Shown: one piece after another, positions 1 to 8,021 of the stretch | Layout of the letters: every line of letters begins with the position of its first letter | How positions within the stretch are numbered: position 1 is the stretch's first letter | Assembly: GCA_026416065.1 (NCBI GenBank) | Contig: JAOAFW010000296.1 | Span: 1-29,788, forward strand | DNA from: Fimbriimonadales bacterium | Lineage (GTDB): Bacteria > Armatimonadota > Fimbriimonadia > Fimbriimonadales > GBS-DC | Length of the DNA stretch: 29,788 nt | Reading direction: 5' to 3' | Notes under the pieces: generated by a model | Seen by the model: the letters and a program-made list of their open reading frames with translations, nothing else | Told to the model about the DNA's origin: nothing | Database searches by the model: none | Made by a program: the position numbers and the translations under genes

Positions 1-20
1 CCCCGCCGACGAAAGCACTG

Positions 21-1046
21 TTAATACAAAACCACCACCGCCAGTCGCTCCAGAAACCCGCTGCGGGCGTTTTCGCGCAACAGTCGCTCGGCGTCCGAGT
101 GGGACAAGATGACCTCGTTGCGCCCTGCTCCCTGTGCGCCAATCGCCTTCAGCGTGAGCGGATTACCGCCGATGCGTGCTCGCAAGGCGGAGTGATCGAG
201 GTCCGATTGTGTGCGCGCCCAACCGGCGATACCGTACTCGATTACTGTCTGAGGGTCTATCTCGAGATGTCCCCACACGATATTGCCTGCGGTATCGCGG
301 ATTCGAGGCGACATACTGGGCTGAAGTCCCGATCCACGCGCATCAATCACGACGCCCGTGTAGCCTTGCAGGGAAGCAGGAGGGGGAATCACGAAGCGCG
401 GTGAATCGAGAGGCTCTGGCGTCGGCGCAGTCGACTCGCTGGGGGACTGTTTGGGAGGGTACCAGCGCAGCGTGACCTCGTAAGAGTCGCCCCAGTCGCG
501 CTCGGAGACTACCTGCGCGCCCTGAATCACGCCCTGTGCGCGGGCATTCGTATCCTCCTGCAAGCCACGTTCACTCATCCAACTGCTCGAGGTAATGCTC
601 ACGCCATACAGCTGCTCTACCAGTTGCCGTTGTGCGTCCAGAATCGCCGCACGGCGCGCCTGTATCCGTGCCTGAGCGCGCGAAGGCGCGTTCACAGGAT
701 AGGGCGCAACGCCAACCGCCTCTATCGACTCGCTGAGGAACCAATTGGGCGTGAGCCAGTCGCTACGGCTCGTTCCATAGGTAATCGGTTTGAATGTCGC
801 GGGTTGAGAGAGGTTCGACGCACGAGGTACACTCTCGGACTTGCTGTTCGTTGGCTTAGAAGCTGCCTGAACGCCAGAAATTTGCTTTCGGCTTGTCGGG
901 GCGGAAGCTTTGGCGGCAACCGACGGTGCTTGGGGCTTCTGTTTCGCAGTGGAGCGGTTCGCAAATCCCGCTTCGCCTAAACCCAGCCCTACAACGCCAC
1001 ACAGTAAAAGACCACGCGCCCAATACAACGCTTTGCGGTATCGCAT
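21..1046 (-). CDS. LPP20-family secreted/periplasmic protein
   Basis: This 341-residue protein has an N-terminal hydrophobic signal segment (about residues 9-28) that ends in small residues. A Ser/Pro/Lys-rich low-complexity linker follows to about residue 90. The central part (about 105-200) has the LPP20 pattern: an alanine/arginine/glutamine-rich helix (ARIQARRAAILDAQRQL), then VEQLYGVSI, and a GAQVVSERDW...YEVTLRW strand pair. The C-terminal part (GYTGVVIDARG onward) resembles the C-termini of LPP20 proteins in other phyla, ending in a hydrophobic FLERLAVVVLY strand. There is no lipobox cysteine, so it looks secreted rather than lipidated. The start is well placed: a GAGGAGGT Shine-Dalgarno lies 8 nt upstream of the ATG. 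It is divergent from the TPR-like gene, with an inverted repeat between them. The exact function is unknown; LPP20 proteins are envelope proteins, some linked to flagella. Confidence 0.8.
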   Translation of the reverse strand: MRYRKALYWARGLLLCGVVGLGLGEAGFANRSTAKQKPQAPSVAAKASAPTSRKQISGVQAASKPTNSKSESVPRASNLSQPATFKPITYGTSRSDWLTPNWFLSESIEAVGVAPYPVNAPSRAQARIQARRAAILDAQRQLVEQLYGVSITSSSWMSERGLQEDTNARAQGVIQGAQVVSERDWGDSYEVTLRWYPPKQSPSESTAPTPEPLDSPRFVIPPPASLQGYTGVVIDARGSGLQPSMSPRIRDTAGNIVWGHLEIDPQTVIEYGIAGWARTQSDLDHSALRARIGGNPLTLKAIGAQGAGRNEVILSHSDAERLLRENARSGFLERLAVVVLY

Positions 1047-1105
1047 TGCATACTACCTCCTCGTAGTCGGTACCCTGCGAATGCAGGTATTAAATGCAAC
1101 GCACG

Positions 1106-1132
1106 GGGGATATTTTCGTTTCGCATATCCCC
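1106..1132. promoter_or_regulatory. Perfect inverted repeat in a divergent promoter region (candidate operator)
   Basis: GGGGATAT (1106-1113) and ATATCCCC (1125-1132) are perfect 8-bp inverted arms with an 11-nt spacer. They lie between two divergently transcribed genes, about 60-85 nt upstream of the minus-strand ATG. The size and symmetry fit a dimeric repressor site. A short RNA hairpin is also possible but has no U-run. The regulator is unknown. Confidence 0.45.
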
Positions 1133-1170
1133 TGCAAAGCGCTGCGACCAACGCCGACAATCAATTTGCG

Positions 1171-2031
1171 ATGCAGAGGATGGATGTGGCACTGGCAGTA
1201 CTGGGGCTGGGTTTGAGTTTCGTGGGAAGTGGCGTCTTCATCCGTCTTGCCACGCCTTACCATGCCCAACGCGCCGAAACCTTGGACGCGCTCGCGGTAT
1301 ACGATAAAAAAGCGATGGCGTCGGTTGCTGGCGAGTTTCGGGGCAGCCTCGCTGGTTATCTCTGGGCAAAGACCGATGAGTACACGCACGGTGGTGTGCG
1401 CCTGCGCCCGATGACCGAACGTGAGAAGCAGCAGGGCACGGCGCACGCCGCCTGCAGCGCGGACGAGTTGCACGACCATCACGACGAGACGGGCGTGATT
1501 CCCGAACCGGAGCGCGACCCACGCTGGCTCTGGGGCGATATCGAGCGCGCCATCAAGCCCTATTTCGATGTGCGTCATCACTTCCACCGCCCGGTGCGCG
1601 AAGTGCTGCACCTCTACCGCTTCATGACGTGGGTAGATCCGACTTTTGTGCCGGGCTATCTGGTGGGGTCTCAGATGATTTTGTTTGACAACAAAAAGAA
1701 TCTCAGCCAAGCGCTGACGTTTCTGGAGGAGGGCGCACGCCAGAACCCCAAGAGCATCGCAATTTTCACCGAGCTGGGGCGGTATCACCTGTTGTACACG
1801 GGGCGTTACGACCTCAGCGAACAGTACCTGTTGAAGGCGATTGAGAACGGCACAAACTGGATGCCCTCTAACCCCTTTGAGCAAGAAGGGTTACTCCATG
1901 CCTATCGCTGGCTTGCGCTCAAGGCGTACAAGCAGGGCGAGCTGGGCAAAATGCGCACGTGGGCTTGGCGCGGCTTGCAACGCTTCCCCGATGATGGCGC
2001 GCTGCAGCAGCTAATGGAAAAGCAAGAATAG
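1171..2031 (+). CDS. Membrane-anchored TPR-like protein
   Basis: From the first ATG used here the product is about 286 residues. A hydrophobic N-terminal segment (VALAVLGLGLSFVGSGVFI) is a likely membrane anchor. A His/Asp-rich stretch (DELHDHHDE) follows, then tetratricopeptide-like helix pairs in the C-terminal half (ALTFLEEGARQNPKSIAIF, LSEQYLLKAIENG, then a third pair ending near LQRFPDDGALQQL). The start is uncertain. The frame is open upstream to an ATG at 1081, but that would swallow the palindrome. ATG 1171 and 1180 lack a well-spaced Shine-Dalgarno, while GTG 1186 has AGAGGA 5 nt upstream. The gene is convergent with pyrC, with a 2-nt gap. No specific function is recognisable; the TPR part suggests protein interaction at the membrane. 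Confidence 0.7.
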   Translation: MQRMDVALAVLGLGLSFVGSGVFIRLATPYHAQRAETLDALAVYDKKAMASVAGEFRGSLAGYLWAKTDEYTHGGVRLRPMTEREKQQGTAHAACSADELHDHHDETGVIPEPERDPRWLWGDIERAIKPYFDVRHHFHRPVREVLHLYRFMTWVDPTFVPGYLVGSQMILFDNKKNLSQALTFLEEGARQNPKSIAIFTELGRYHLLYTGRYDLSEQYLLKAIENGTNWMPSNPFEQEGLLHAYRWLALKAYKQGELGKMRTWAWRGLQRFPDDGALQQLMEKQE

Positions 2032-2033
2032 AT

Positions 2034-3320
2034 TCAAGCGTGCTGGTGTACCATCACGCCGTTCACGAAGGTATAACGCGCCTTGCCAAGCAATTCCCAA
2101 CCCTTGAAGGGCGTGTTTTTGCTTTTTGAATGCAGATTGTCAGGGGAAACCCTCCAGTGCAGGTTTGGATCGATGACCACCACATCGGCGGATGCGCCGA
2201 TGGCAAGTGTGCCCGCGGGCAGTCTCATCAGGCGGGCGGGTGCAGTGCTAAGCAGGTTCACCATCTGCAACGGCGTAAGCGGCTGAGACAACTGGTTGTT
2301 CCAGAGCAACATACAGCCCAGCGCGGTTTCCAGCCCCACAATCCCGAACGGCGCGACGGGGAAGGGTTGCATTTTCTCAAAAGGCGCGTGCGGGGCATGG
2401 TCTGTAGCGATGCAATCAATCACACCGTCGAGTACACCTTGCGCGAGCGCGACGCGGTCGGCTTCCGCACGCAACGGCGGGTTCATCTTCGCGTCGGTAT
2501 CGAAGTCGGTGCACGCCACATCGGTCAGCAGCAGGTGGTGCGGTGAGACCTCGGTTGTAATCTGCACGCCCCGCGCCCTGAAAAAGCGTACCAGTTCCAC
2601 GCCCATCGCCGTAGAGAGATGCTGGATATGGAGGTGGCAGCCCGTCTCCTGTGCCAGTAGCGCGTTGCGGGCAATCTGCACCGTTTCAGCGGAGCTGGGC
2701 GCGCCCTTCAGCCCCAATCGTGCGCTGACCGCTCCAGCGTGCATGCTCGCGCCTTCGCTGAGTGTTTTATCCTCGCAATGCGTCACGACAGGCAGGTCGT
2801 AGGCGGCGCAGCCGAGCATCGCGCGGCGCATCGTCTCGGCAGATTGCACAGGGAAAGCGTCATCGGAGCAGGCGACGGCTCCTGCCTGCTTCAGAGCGTG
2901 ATAGTCGCAGGGCGTCTCACCGCGCATGCCCTGTGTCAGGGCGGCAACGACATACACTTTGCATGGCGATTCCTGCGCCGCACGCGATAAGATCTCACGC
3001 ACGAGCGTCGAGCTATCCAGCGGCGGGTCGGTGTTTGGCATGCAACAGACGCTGGTAAAGCCCCCCACCACCGCCGCTGCGCCCCCCGTCTGTAGCGTCT
3101 CTTTATGGCTCTGCCCCGGCTCGCGCAGGTGCACGTGGATGTCTACCAGCCCTGGCGCAACCCAGCAGTCGGTGCAGTCGATGACCATCTCCCCTGCTTC
3201 GGGCGTCAGCGATGGCGCCATCTCGGCGATCTGTCCTGCGCGAAGGCGCAGGTCGCCGCGCATGTCCAATCGCTGCGCTGGGTCGAGGATGCGTCCGTTT
3301 TTGAGAAGGTAAGCGTTCAT
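2034..3320 (-). CDS. pyrC: Dihydroorotase (class I)
   Basis: Cyclises N-carbamoyl-aspartate to dihydroorotate, third step of pyrimidine synthesis, in the cytosol. At 428 residues it has the usual length for the long class I dihydroorotases. The zinc-site motif DIHVHLREPG places H62 and H64. D153 (in ACSDDAFP), H181 (VVTHCED), H234 (HIQHLS) and D307 (ATDHAPH) complete the expected metal and catalytic residues, so this is an active-type enzyme and not the inactive PyrC-like subunit. D153 instead of a carboxylated lysine fits the Aquifex-like subgroup. Its ATG overlaps the folP stop codon (ATGA), implying translational coupling. Class I enzymes often work in complex with aspartate transcarbamoylase, but no pyrB is in this window. 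Confidence 0.95.
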   Translation of the reverse strand: MNAYLLKNGRILDPAQRLDMRGDLRLRAGQIAEMAPSLTPEAGEMVIDCTDCWVAPGLVDIHVHLREPGQSHKETLQTGGAAAVVGGFTSVCCMPNTDPPLDSSTLVREILSRAAQESPCKVYVVAALTQGMRGETPCDYHALKQAGAVACSDDAFPVQSAETMRRAMLGCAAYDLPVVTHCEDKTLSEGASMHAGAVSARLGLKGAPSSAETVQIARNALLAQETGCHLHIQHLSTAMGVELVRFFRARGVQITTEVSPHHLLLTDVACTDFDTDAKMNPPLRAEADRVALAQGVLDGVIDCIATDHAPHAPFEKMQPFPVAPFGIVGLETALGCMLLWNNQLSQPLTPLQMVNLLSTAPARLMRLPAGTLAIGASADVVVIDPNLHWRVSPDNLHSKSKNTPFKGWELLGKARYTFVNGVMVHQHA

Positions 3321-4171
3321 CGCGTTGTCCTGCAGAGTGCGTCCGCCACTTTCACCGCGCGCACGGCTTCTTTCACATCGTGCACGCGCACGATGTCCGC
3401 GCCCCAGGCGACGGCGAGGGCGAGTGTGGCAAGCGTGCCCTCCAGACGCTCTTCGGGGGGCAGCCCACCTAAGATATGCCCGACGAACGACTTGCGTGAG
3501 GTTCCAATCAGAATCGGGAAACCCAGCGTCGCCAGTTCGGGCAGCCCACGCAGCAGCAGAAGGTTATGCTCCACCGTTTTGCCGAAGCCGATGCCAGGGT
3601 CGAGCCAGATATGTTCTGGCAGCACACCTGCGTCCATGGCGCGTCGAGCGTGCGCGTACAGCGTTGCTTTCACTTCCGCCACCACATCATCATAGGTGGG
3701 GTTCAGCTGCATGGTCTGGGGCGTGCCCTGAATATGCATGAGTACAACAAGCGCATTCGCCTGGGCAATAATATCCAGCATATACGGGTCGAAGGTTGCG
3801 CCGCTGATATCGTTCACGATACACGCGCCTGCCTGCAGTGCGAGTTGCGCGACGCGGCTTTTGGTAGTATCCACCGAGACAATCGCGTCGGGGAACCGTG
3901 TGAGAAGTGTTTCGATCAGGGGAATCACCCGCCGGATTTCTTCCTCTTCCGGCACAGGCTGAGAGCCAGGGCGGGTCGACTCGCCGCCAATGTCCAGGAT
4001 ATCCGCGCCTTCGGTCAGCATCTGTTCGACGCGGGCAAGAGCAGCATTGAGCGAGGCATAGCGTCCACCGTCGTAAAAGCTGTCGGGCGTGGTGTTCAGT
4101 ACCCCCATCACCAGCGTGCGCTGCCCAAGTATCGCTTGAACCCGGTGCAGACGCTCAGTGGTAGTCGGCAT
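3317..4171 (-). CDS. folP: Dihydropteroate synthase
   Basis: Condenses p-aminobenzoate with dihydropterin pyrophosphate in folate synthesis; it is the family targeted by sulfonamides. The 284-residue TIM-barrel shows the signature motifs in order: MGVLNTTPDSFYDGG, ILDIGGESTRPGS, VSVDTTKS, VNDISG, LDPGIGFGKT, IGTSRKSF and a terminal RVHDV. I place the start at ATG 4171, directly before PTTTERLHRV. A longer in-frame version to 4276 adds only a Cys/Arg-rich extension that overlaps the upstream TPR gene. With this start the gene overlaps the TPR gene by 17 nt and pyrC by 4 nt, so the three are probably co-translated. Confidence 0.95.
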   Translation of the reverse strand: MPTTTERLHRVQAILGQRTLVMGVLNTTPDSFYDGGRYASLNAALARVEQMLTEGADILDIGGESTRPGSQPVPEEEEIRRVIPLIETLLTRFPDAIVSVDTTKSRVAQLALQAGACIVNDISGATFDPYMLDIIAQANALVVLMHIQGTPQTMQLNPTYDDVVAEVKATLYAHARRAMDAGVLPEHIWLDPGIGFGKTVEHNLLLLRGLPELATLGFPILIGTSRKSFVGHILGGLPPEERLEGTLATLALAVAWGADIVRVHDVKEAVRAVKVADALCRTTR

Positions 4172-4910
4172 AGCGGCGAGGCGGTTTCGGCAGTTCGCGC
4201 AGCGCATCGGGCAAAACTTGTAGCATCTGCTCACCCACACGGCTGAAGGTGAAGCCGCGCTCACGCGCCGCGTCAACGGGGTCGCGCAGGAATTTGATTC
4301 GGAAGATAGGGTCTTCAGTCAGCAAATGCAACAGCATCTCCATCTGAACCTGGTCGAGGCGCTCCAGCTCGACAATCGCCCAGAGCATCACCTCCATCGG
4401 GGTGGAGAGGTCGAACGCCAGGTGCTCATAATCGCTAACAGCTTGGGCGTAGCGTCCGAGATTGTCCAGCAGGCGTGCGCGACGCAGTCGGTAGTGCGCT
4501 GATTGAGGTTGGAGCATCACCAACTGGTTGGCGACTTGCAGAGCGTGTTCGTAGTCCATCGACTGCCAGTAGGCATCGAGCAGATGCTCGAGAGGCGTGG
4601 GGTGATTGGGTACTTCGCGGAGCCAGCGCTGGCACTCGGAGACGGCTTCAGTGAGGCGTCCACTCTCGATAAGGAGTTCCACGAGCCGTTCGCGTATGGG
4701 GGCAGCGTCGGGATTGCAACGCAACGCGGCGCGCATGGCTTCGATTGCGCCGCTCCAGTTCTCCTGCAGACGATAGACATCAGCGAGGCGCAGGTAATAC
4801 TCCAGCGGGGCGTCTCCCGACTGGACAGCGCGTTGCAAAACCCGCACGGCTTGTTTCAATCGTCCACGCCGTACATACTCTTCCGCCTGTTGCAGGGTAG
4901 TGAGTTTCAT
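4155..4910 (-). CDS. Tetratricopeptide repeat protein
   Basis: About 251 residues made mostly of TPR helix pairs: AEEYVRRGRLKQAVRVLQRA, LRLADVYRLQENWSGAIEAM, LVELLIESGRLTEAVSECQR, LLDAYWQSMDYEHALQVANQ and ARLLDNLGRYAQAVSDYEHL, roughly residues 8-180. A shorter helical tail follows. There is no signal peptide or membrane segment, so it is probably a cytosolic scaffold. ATG 4910 is preferred because GGAGAG lies just upstream. ATG 4937 is also in frame but sits only 7 nt after a TATAAT box. The gene leads the folP-pyrC unit with overlapping ends. Its role in folate or pyrimidine synthesis, if any, is not evident. Confidence 0.85.
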   Translation of the reverse strand: MKLTTLQQAEEYVRRGRLKQAVRVLQRAVQSGDAPLEYYLRLADVYRLQENWSGAIEAMRAALRCNPDAAPIRERLVELLIESGRLTEAVSECQRWLREVPNHPTPLEHLLDAYWQSMDYEHALQVANQLVMLQPQSAHYRLRRARLLDNLGRYAQAVSDYEHLAFDLSTPMEVMLWAIVELERLDQVQMEMLLHLLTEDPIFRIKFLRDPVDAARERGFTFSRVGEQMLQVLPDALRELPKPPRRYADYH

Positions 4911-4944
4911 CGCGCTCTCCACTTGCGCCCATTGCACCGCCTCT

Positions 4945-4950
4945 ATTATA
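4945..4950 (-). promoter_or_regulatory. -10 box for the TPR-folP-pyrC unit
   Basis: A consensus TATAAT reads on the minus strand in the 70-nt gap between the diguanylate cyclase stop codon and the TPR start. No good -35 hexamer is seen at 16-18 nt. The predicted start site near 4938 gives a leader of about 27 nt before ATG 4910, or a leaderless message from ATG 4937. Confidence 0.5.
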
Positions 4951-4980
4951 ACTCAGACAGGCAGTGGACGCCGTCAGCAT

Positions 4981-7026
4981 TTATGCGGTATTTTCGAGTG
5001 CGACCACCTGATTCCTGCCACTCCGTTTGGCAATCTCGAGGGCTTCATCAGCTTTTTCCAGCACTTCTGCAGGGTCTTCGGTGCTGTTAGGATAGGCTGC
5101 GACGCCGATGCTAACGGAAATCTTGATACAGGGCTGACCTTGCGTGTTGAGATATTGCGTCTCGCGCACCGCCTGTACCACACGCTTTGCCGCTGCAACT
5201 CCGCCTTGCAGGTTCGTTGCGTGCATCAGCACCACGAACTCATCCCCTCCGTAGCGCGCGATGAACTCTGTGTTGCGCAGGGCGTCCCGGAGCGTCTCAG
5301 CCAGCTGTACCAGCAGATAGTCACCCTCCAGGTGACCGTACTGGTCGTTGACCTGCTTGAAGCCGTCGAGGTCGATAATCATAATCGCGAGTGGGTGTTG
5401 ATAGCGCTGGCATAGCCTTATTTCCTCGCGATACCGCTCCTGGAAGTGGCGATAGTTATACAATCCCGTCAGCCCGTCGGTCGTGGCGAGTCGCTCAAGG
5501 TCACTGAGGAGCTGCGCGCGTTCCAAGACATTGGTCATCTGGAACGACAGGGTTTGTAGCAACTCAAGGTCTTGTTCGTTGAAGGGGGGGGTCTCCGATC
5601 GCCCCAGCACGATTACGCCTTGCGATCGTGTACCACCCCTCAGCGGCGCAACGAGGAGACTCTTCGCCGGGGCGAATGCGGAAGACGAGTCGTGTTCACT
5701 ATCGAAGATGTATCCGCGTTGCGGGAGCGCACTCGCGTCTCCTTTGTTGAGACCGGGCAATACAGTCCGCAGGTCAGGCAGTGCGCCTATCTGAGCCGCA
5801 ATCTCTACCGAGTCGTTGCGCTTGACCAGCAGCTGAGCATGTTCGTAAGGCAGCACGGTCTTGAGCAATGTCAGCGCATGCTGAGGTAGCGACTGCAGCG
5901 TCTCTGCACAGAAGAGCAGATTCTCCATCTCATAGAGCAACTGCGTCTCTGCAAGGCGCACGCCCATCAGGCGCAGCTGCTCTGTAAGTTCCAGTAGCCC
6001 AGTCAGATAGGGCGTCAGGGCGCGTAGCCGTGTGCGTGTTTCTGGGGGAAAGCCCTGCTCGGTGCGCGTACTCAACACCACCACGCCCAGAATGCGTCCT
6101 TCTCCGACGAGCGGTTGTACAATCGCGTCGGGTCTCTCTAAGGGGATGCCGTGTGCTTCCGCGAGGCGTTCGATGCCGATTACCTCGGCACGTAGCTTGT
6201 CAGCAACCTGCTGTGGTGACGGCTCTTTTTGAAACGGCCGGATGGGCGTGAGCGAGTCCATTTGCTCCAGCCGCGCCAGCGAGCTAATCGCACATACGAC
6301 GCGCAGTTGCGCGCCCGACTCGTCAGACAGATAGAGCGCCGCACCCGTTGCACTGAACCGCGCCCGCAGACGCTCCAAAATCGCTTGATACAGTGTATTC
6401 GGTGCACGGGCTTGCTGAATCGCCTGAAGCAGTTCCGCGGCATCTTGCAGCGCTGCGAGGTGTTCTTCCAATCGATGATAGTGATGCGCCAGTTCACGAT
6501 AGTTTTCACGAATGCGACGCTCGGCGGACTCACTTTCCGAGACTGCCTGCTCGGCTTGCTGGAGCAGCGCGTCTTGCTCGAATTGCACGCGCCGTCGCCA
6601 AAGCCACCCCAGAGCGGCACCTACCACCACAACTCCCACCATCCAGCTGAGAGTCATCGGGTCTTCAGGGGTGGGATTGCCCGTTTGCAGGAACGACGCC
6701 AGATAAGTTGCACCAGCGCCCCCCACTCCCCCCAGAAACGCGCCGTGTGCGCCCGAGCGGAACAACGCATAAAGCAGGGGGATAAACAGCAGCCAGTATG
6801 CCCAAGCCGTGCCCTGAACTGACCAGAGTACTAAACTCACCAGCGAGTAATCGATGATCAATCCAAAGAGTGTTGTATCGAGCGTATGCCGACGACGCTC
6901 CAGAACGCTGGCAACCAACGCTCCTACCGTTAGTGCACCCAGACCCACCCAAGCTAACTCAGGCAGCGCCCGCAGCCAGAAATGACTGCCCAGATACAAC
7001 AGTCCAGCCGCCCTGAACACCCACAC
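4981..7026 (-). CDS. Membrane-bound GAF-GAF-GGDEF diguanylate cyclase
   Basis: Makes cyclic di-GMP from two GTP at the membrane. With a GTG start at 7026 it has 681 residues. Five or six hydrophobic segments span about residues 5-155. A coiled coil (about 160-215) and two GAF-type regions (about 215-370 and 375-510) follow. The GGDEF domain occupies about 515-681, with DGLTGLYNYRHF, IIDLDGFKQVND, an intact RYGGDEF (593-597) and SIGVAAYP, so catalysis is expected. The inhibitory I-site position reads RNTE instead of RxxD, so product inhibition may be weak. The GTG start has AGGAGA 6 nt upstream and a promoter just before it. Longer in-frame starts to 7152 would run through that promoter. The GAF ligands are unknown. 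Confidence 0.9.
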   Translation of the reverse strand: MWVFRAAGLLYLGSHFWLRALPELAWVGLGALTVGALVASVLERRRHTLDTTLFGLIIDYSLVSLVLWSVQGTAWAYWLLFIPLLYALFRSGAHGAFLGGVGGAGATYLASFLQTGNPTPEDPMTLSWMVGVVVVGAALGWLWRRRVQFEQDALLQQAEQAVSESESAERRIRENYRELAHHYHRLEEHLAALQDAAELLQAIQQARAPNTLYQAILERLRARFSATGAALYLSDESGAQLRVVCAISSLARLEQMDSLTPIRPFQKEPSPQQVADKLRAEVIGIERLAEAHGIPLERPDAIVQPLVGEGRILGVVVLSTRTEQGFPPETRTRLRALTPYLTGLLELTEQLRLMGVRLAETQLLYEMENLLFCAETLQSLPQHALTLLKTVLPYEHAQLLVKRNDSVEIAAQIGALPDLRTVLPGLNKGDASALPQRGYIFDSEHDSSSAFAPAKSLLVAPLRGGTRSQGVIVLGRSETPPFNEQDLELLQTLSFQMTNVLERAQLLSDLERLATTDGLTGLYNYRHFQERYREEIRLCQRYQHPLAIMIIDLDGFKQVNDQYGHLEGDYLLVQLAETLRDALRNTEFIARYGGDEFVVLMHATNLQGGVAAAKRVVQAVRETQYLNTQGQPCIKISVSIGVAAYPNSTEDPAEVLEKADEALEIAKRSGRNQVVALENTA

Positions 7027-7052
7027 ATCAAGTCTCCTGATAGAACAGAAAA

Positions 7053-7081
7053 AGTATACCTGATGAGAGAATCCAAAACAA
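7053..7081 (-). promoter_or_regulatory. Sigma70-type promoter of the diguanylate cyclase gene
   Basis: Minus strand: TTGTTT (7081-7076), a 17-nt spacer, then TATACT (7058-7053). The -10 matches consensus at 5 of 6 positions and the -35 at 3 of 6. The box ends 26 nt before GTG 7026, with AGGAGA in between, which supports the GTG start. Confidence 0.55.
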
Positions 7082-7191
7082 GCTGACAGAACTCCAGAGC
7101 TGGAACCGTCCCTGATAATGGTTTTCAACTCAAAGAGCGAATTTTGCCCCAATCCGTTGTAAAAATGGCAGGAATCTTATACACTCTGTGG

Positions 7192-7197
7192 TATAGT
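7192..7197 (+). promoter_or_regulatory. -10-like box for the FtsB-like gene
   Basis: TATAGT lies 21 nt before ATG 7219. No convincing -35 is present at the matching distance. An alternative pair upstream is TTGTAA with TACACT at a 17-nt spacing. The rest of the 192-nt gap (7027-7218) shows only a short 5-bp inverted repeat (TCCAG/CTGGA, 7093-7104). Confidence 0.35.
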
Positions 7198-7218
7198 TTG
7201 GAGCAACGGAGCGGAAAC

Positions 7219-7506
7219 ATGGCGAAGACAGGGAGGTTCACTTGGAGCTGGAGCCTTGGTCTCTGGCTTGTAGTTTTGCTTTTGGCGATGAGCATTACGC
7301 CTCGCACAGTGCTGCGCTATACACAGTGGCGTCAGATGCGATTGGAGACCGCGCAGCTACAGCAGGAGCTGCTGGCACTCCGTGCGCAGGAACGCGCGCT
7401 GCAAGACGAGCTAAAGCGCGTGCAGACCGATCCGGGGCGCGAATCGCTGGCGCGCCAGCGCGGCTGGATTCGAAAAGGCGAGGAGCCGCTGCGTATTAAC
7501 CCCTAA
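7219..7506 (+). CDS. FtsB/DivIC-like septum formation protein
   Basis: A 95-residue bitopic protein. It has a short basic/polar N-terminus, one membrane segment (about 11-28, LGLWLVVLLLAM) and a coiled coil of about 45 residues rich in Leu/Gln/Glu (QLQQELLALRAQERALQDEL). The tail ARQRGWIRKGEEPLR matches the typical end of FtsB/DivIC proteins, where a hydrophobic-basic patch follows the coiled coil. Such proteins bridge FtsL and the septal peptidoglycan synthase. ATG 7219 is chosen because GGAG lies 7 nt upstream and the upstream in-frame ATGs lack a Shine-Dalgarno. The stop codon overlaps the convergent cupin gene by 4 nt. Small coiled-coil membrane proteins are hard to tell apart, so the assignment is moderate. 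Confidence 0.7.
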   Translation: MAKTGRFTWSWSLGLWLVVLLLAMSITPRTVLRYTQWRQMRLETAQLQQELLALRAQERALQDELKRVQTDPGRESLARQRGWIRKGEEPLRINP

Positions 7507-8021
7507 AACACATACGGCGCGGTTTCAGGGTTCGTCCTCAACGCCTGCCACTCGGATTCCGAGACGGGCTGAGGTTTGTCGCGCTCAGCATCAGCAGGAC
7601 ACAGGAAGCCGAACGGCTCCCCGTAAGGGTTCACCCACCGGTGGGGCGTATTCGGGGGCACATAAACGATGTCAAACGGCTGAAGCTCAAATACGCGCTC
7701 GCCCACTAACGCGCGCCCGCGCCCGCGAATCACAATCACTAAGTGTATGTGCGCGTGCTTTTCCAGGCTGGAGTAGCCGTCGGGAGCAATCTCGAAGTAG
7801 CGCAGGGCGAACTTCGCATCGATGAAGGGTGGTCGCCCCAGGCTATAGCGCGTCACGCCACGCCAGCCCAATCCGGGCGCGTCGCCCCGATGCTCTTTGT
7901 ACTCCAGCGGCAAAATCCCTTCCCACGCGAAGCGCGTCTTGTCAAACGGGATATGCAAGCGTTGTAGCGCGTGCTGCAACGCTTCTGCCGCTTGTGCAAA
8001 CGATTCCGCACTGGGTTTCAT
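7503..8021 (-). CDS. Cupin-domain protein
   Basis: A 172-residue protein with a single cupin barrel in its C-terminal half. The first cupin motif shows clustered histidines (KHAHIHLVIVIRGRGRALVG). The second motif (DIVYVPPNTPHRWVN) supplies the last histidine, so a bound metal is likely. The start ATG overlaps the stop codon of the upstream peptidase gene (ATGA), implying translational coupling. A longer in-frame start at 8087 lies inside the peptidase gene and adds a Gly/Ser/Thr-rich segment, so it is rejected. Substrate is unknown; small cupins include isomerases, dioxygenases and sugar-binding regulators. Confidence 0.8.
   Translation of the reverse strand: MKPSAESFAQAAEALQHALQRLHIPFDKTRFAWEGILPLEYKEHRGDAPGLGWRGVTRYSLGRPPFIDAKFALRYFEIAPDGYSSLEKHAHIHLVIVIRGRGRALVGERVFELQPFDIVYVPPNTPHRWVNPYGEPFGFLCPADAERDKPQPVSESEWQALRTNPETAPYVF

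Noticed and set aside
1..20. The first bases contain GCCGACGA, the same as the end of the Nextera adapter.
   Set aside because: Only 8 bases match and the preceding bases (CCCC) do not fit the adapter, so chance is enough.
1090..1884. Long open frame on the minus strand opposite the TPR-like gene.
   Set aside because: It has no recognisable domain, and the plus frame has the membrane anchor and TPR pattern; this is a GC-rich shadow frame.
7093..7104. TCCAG-AG-CTGGA inverted repeat upstream of the cyclase promoter.
   Set aside because: Arms of 5 bp with a 2-nt spacer are easily found by chance in a 192-nt gap.
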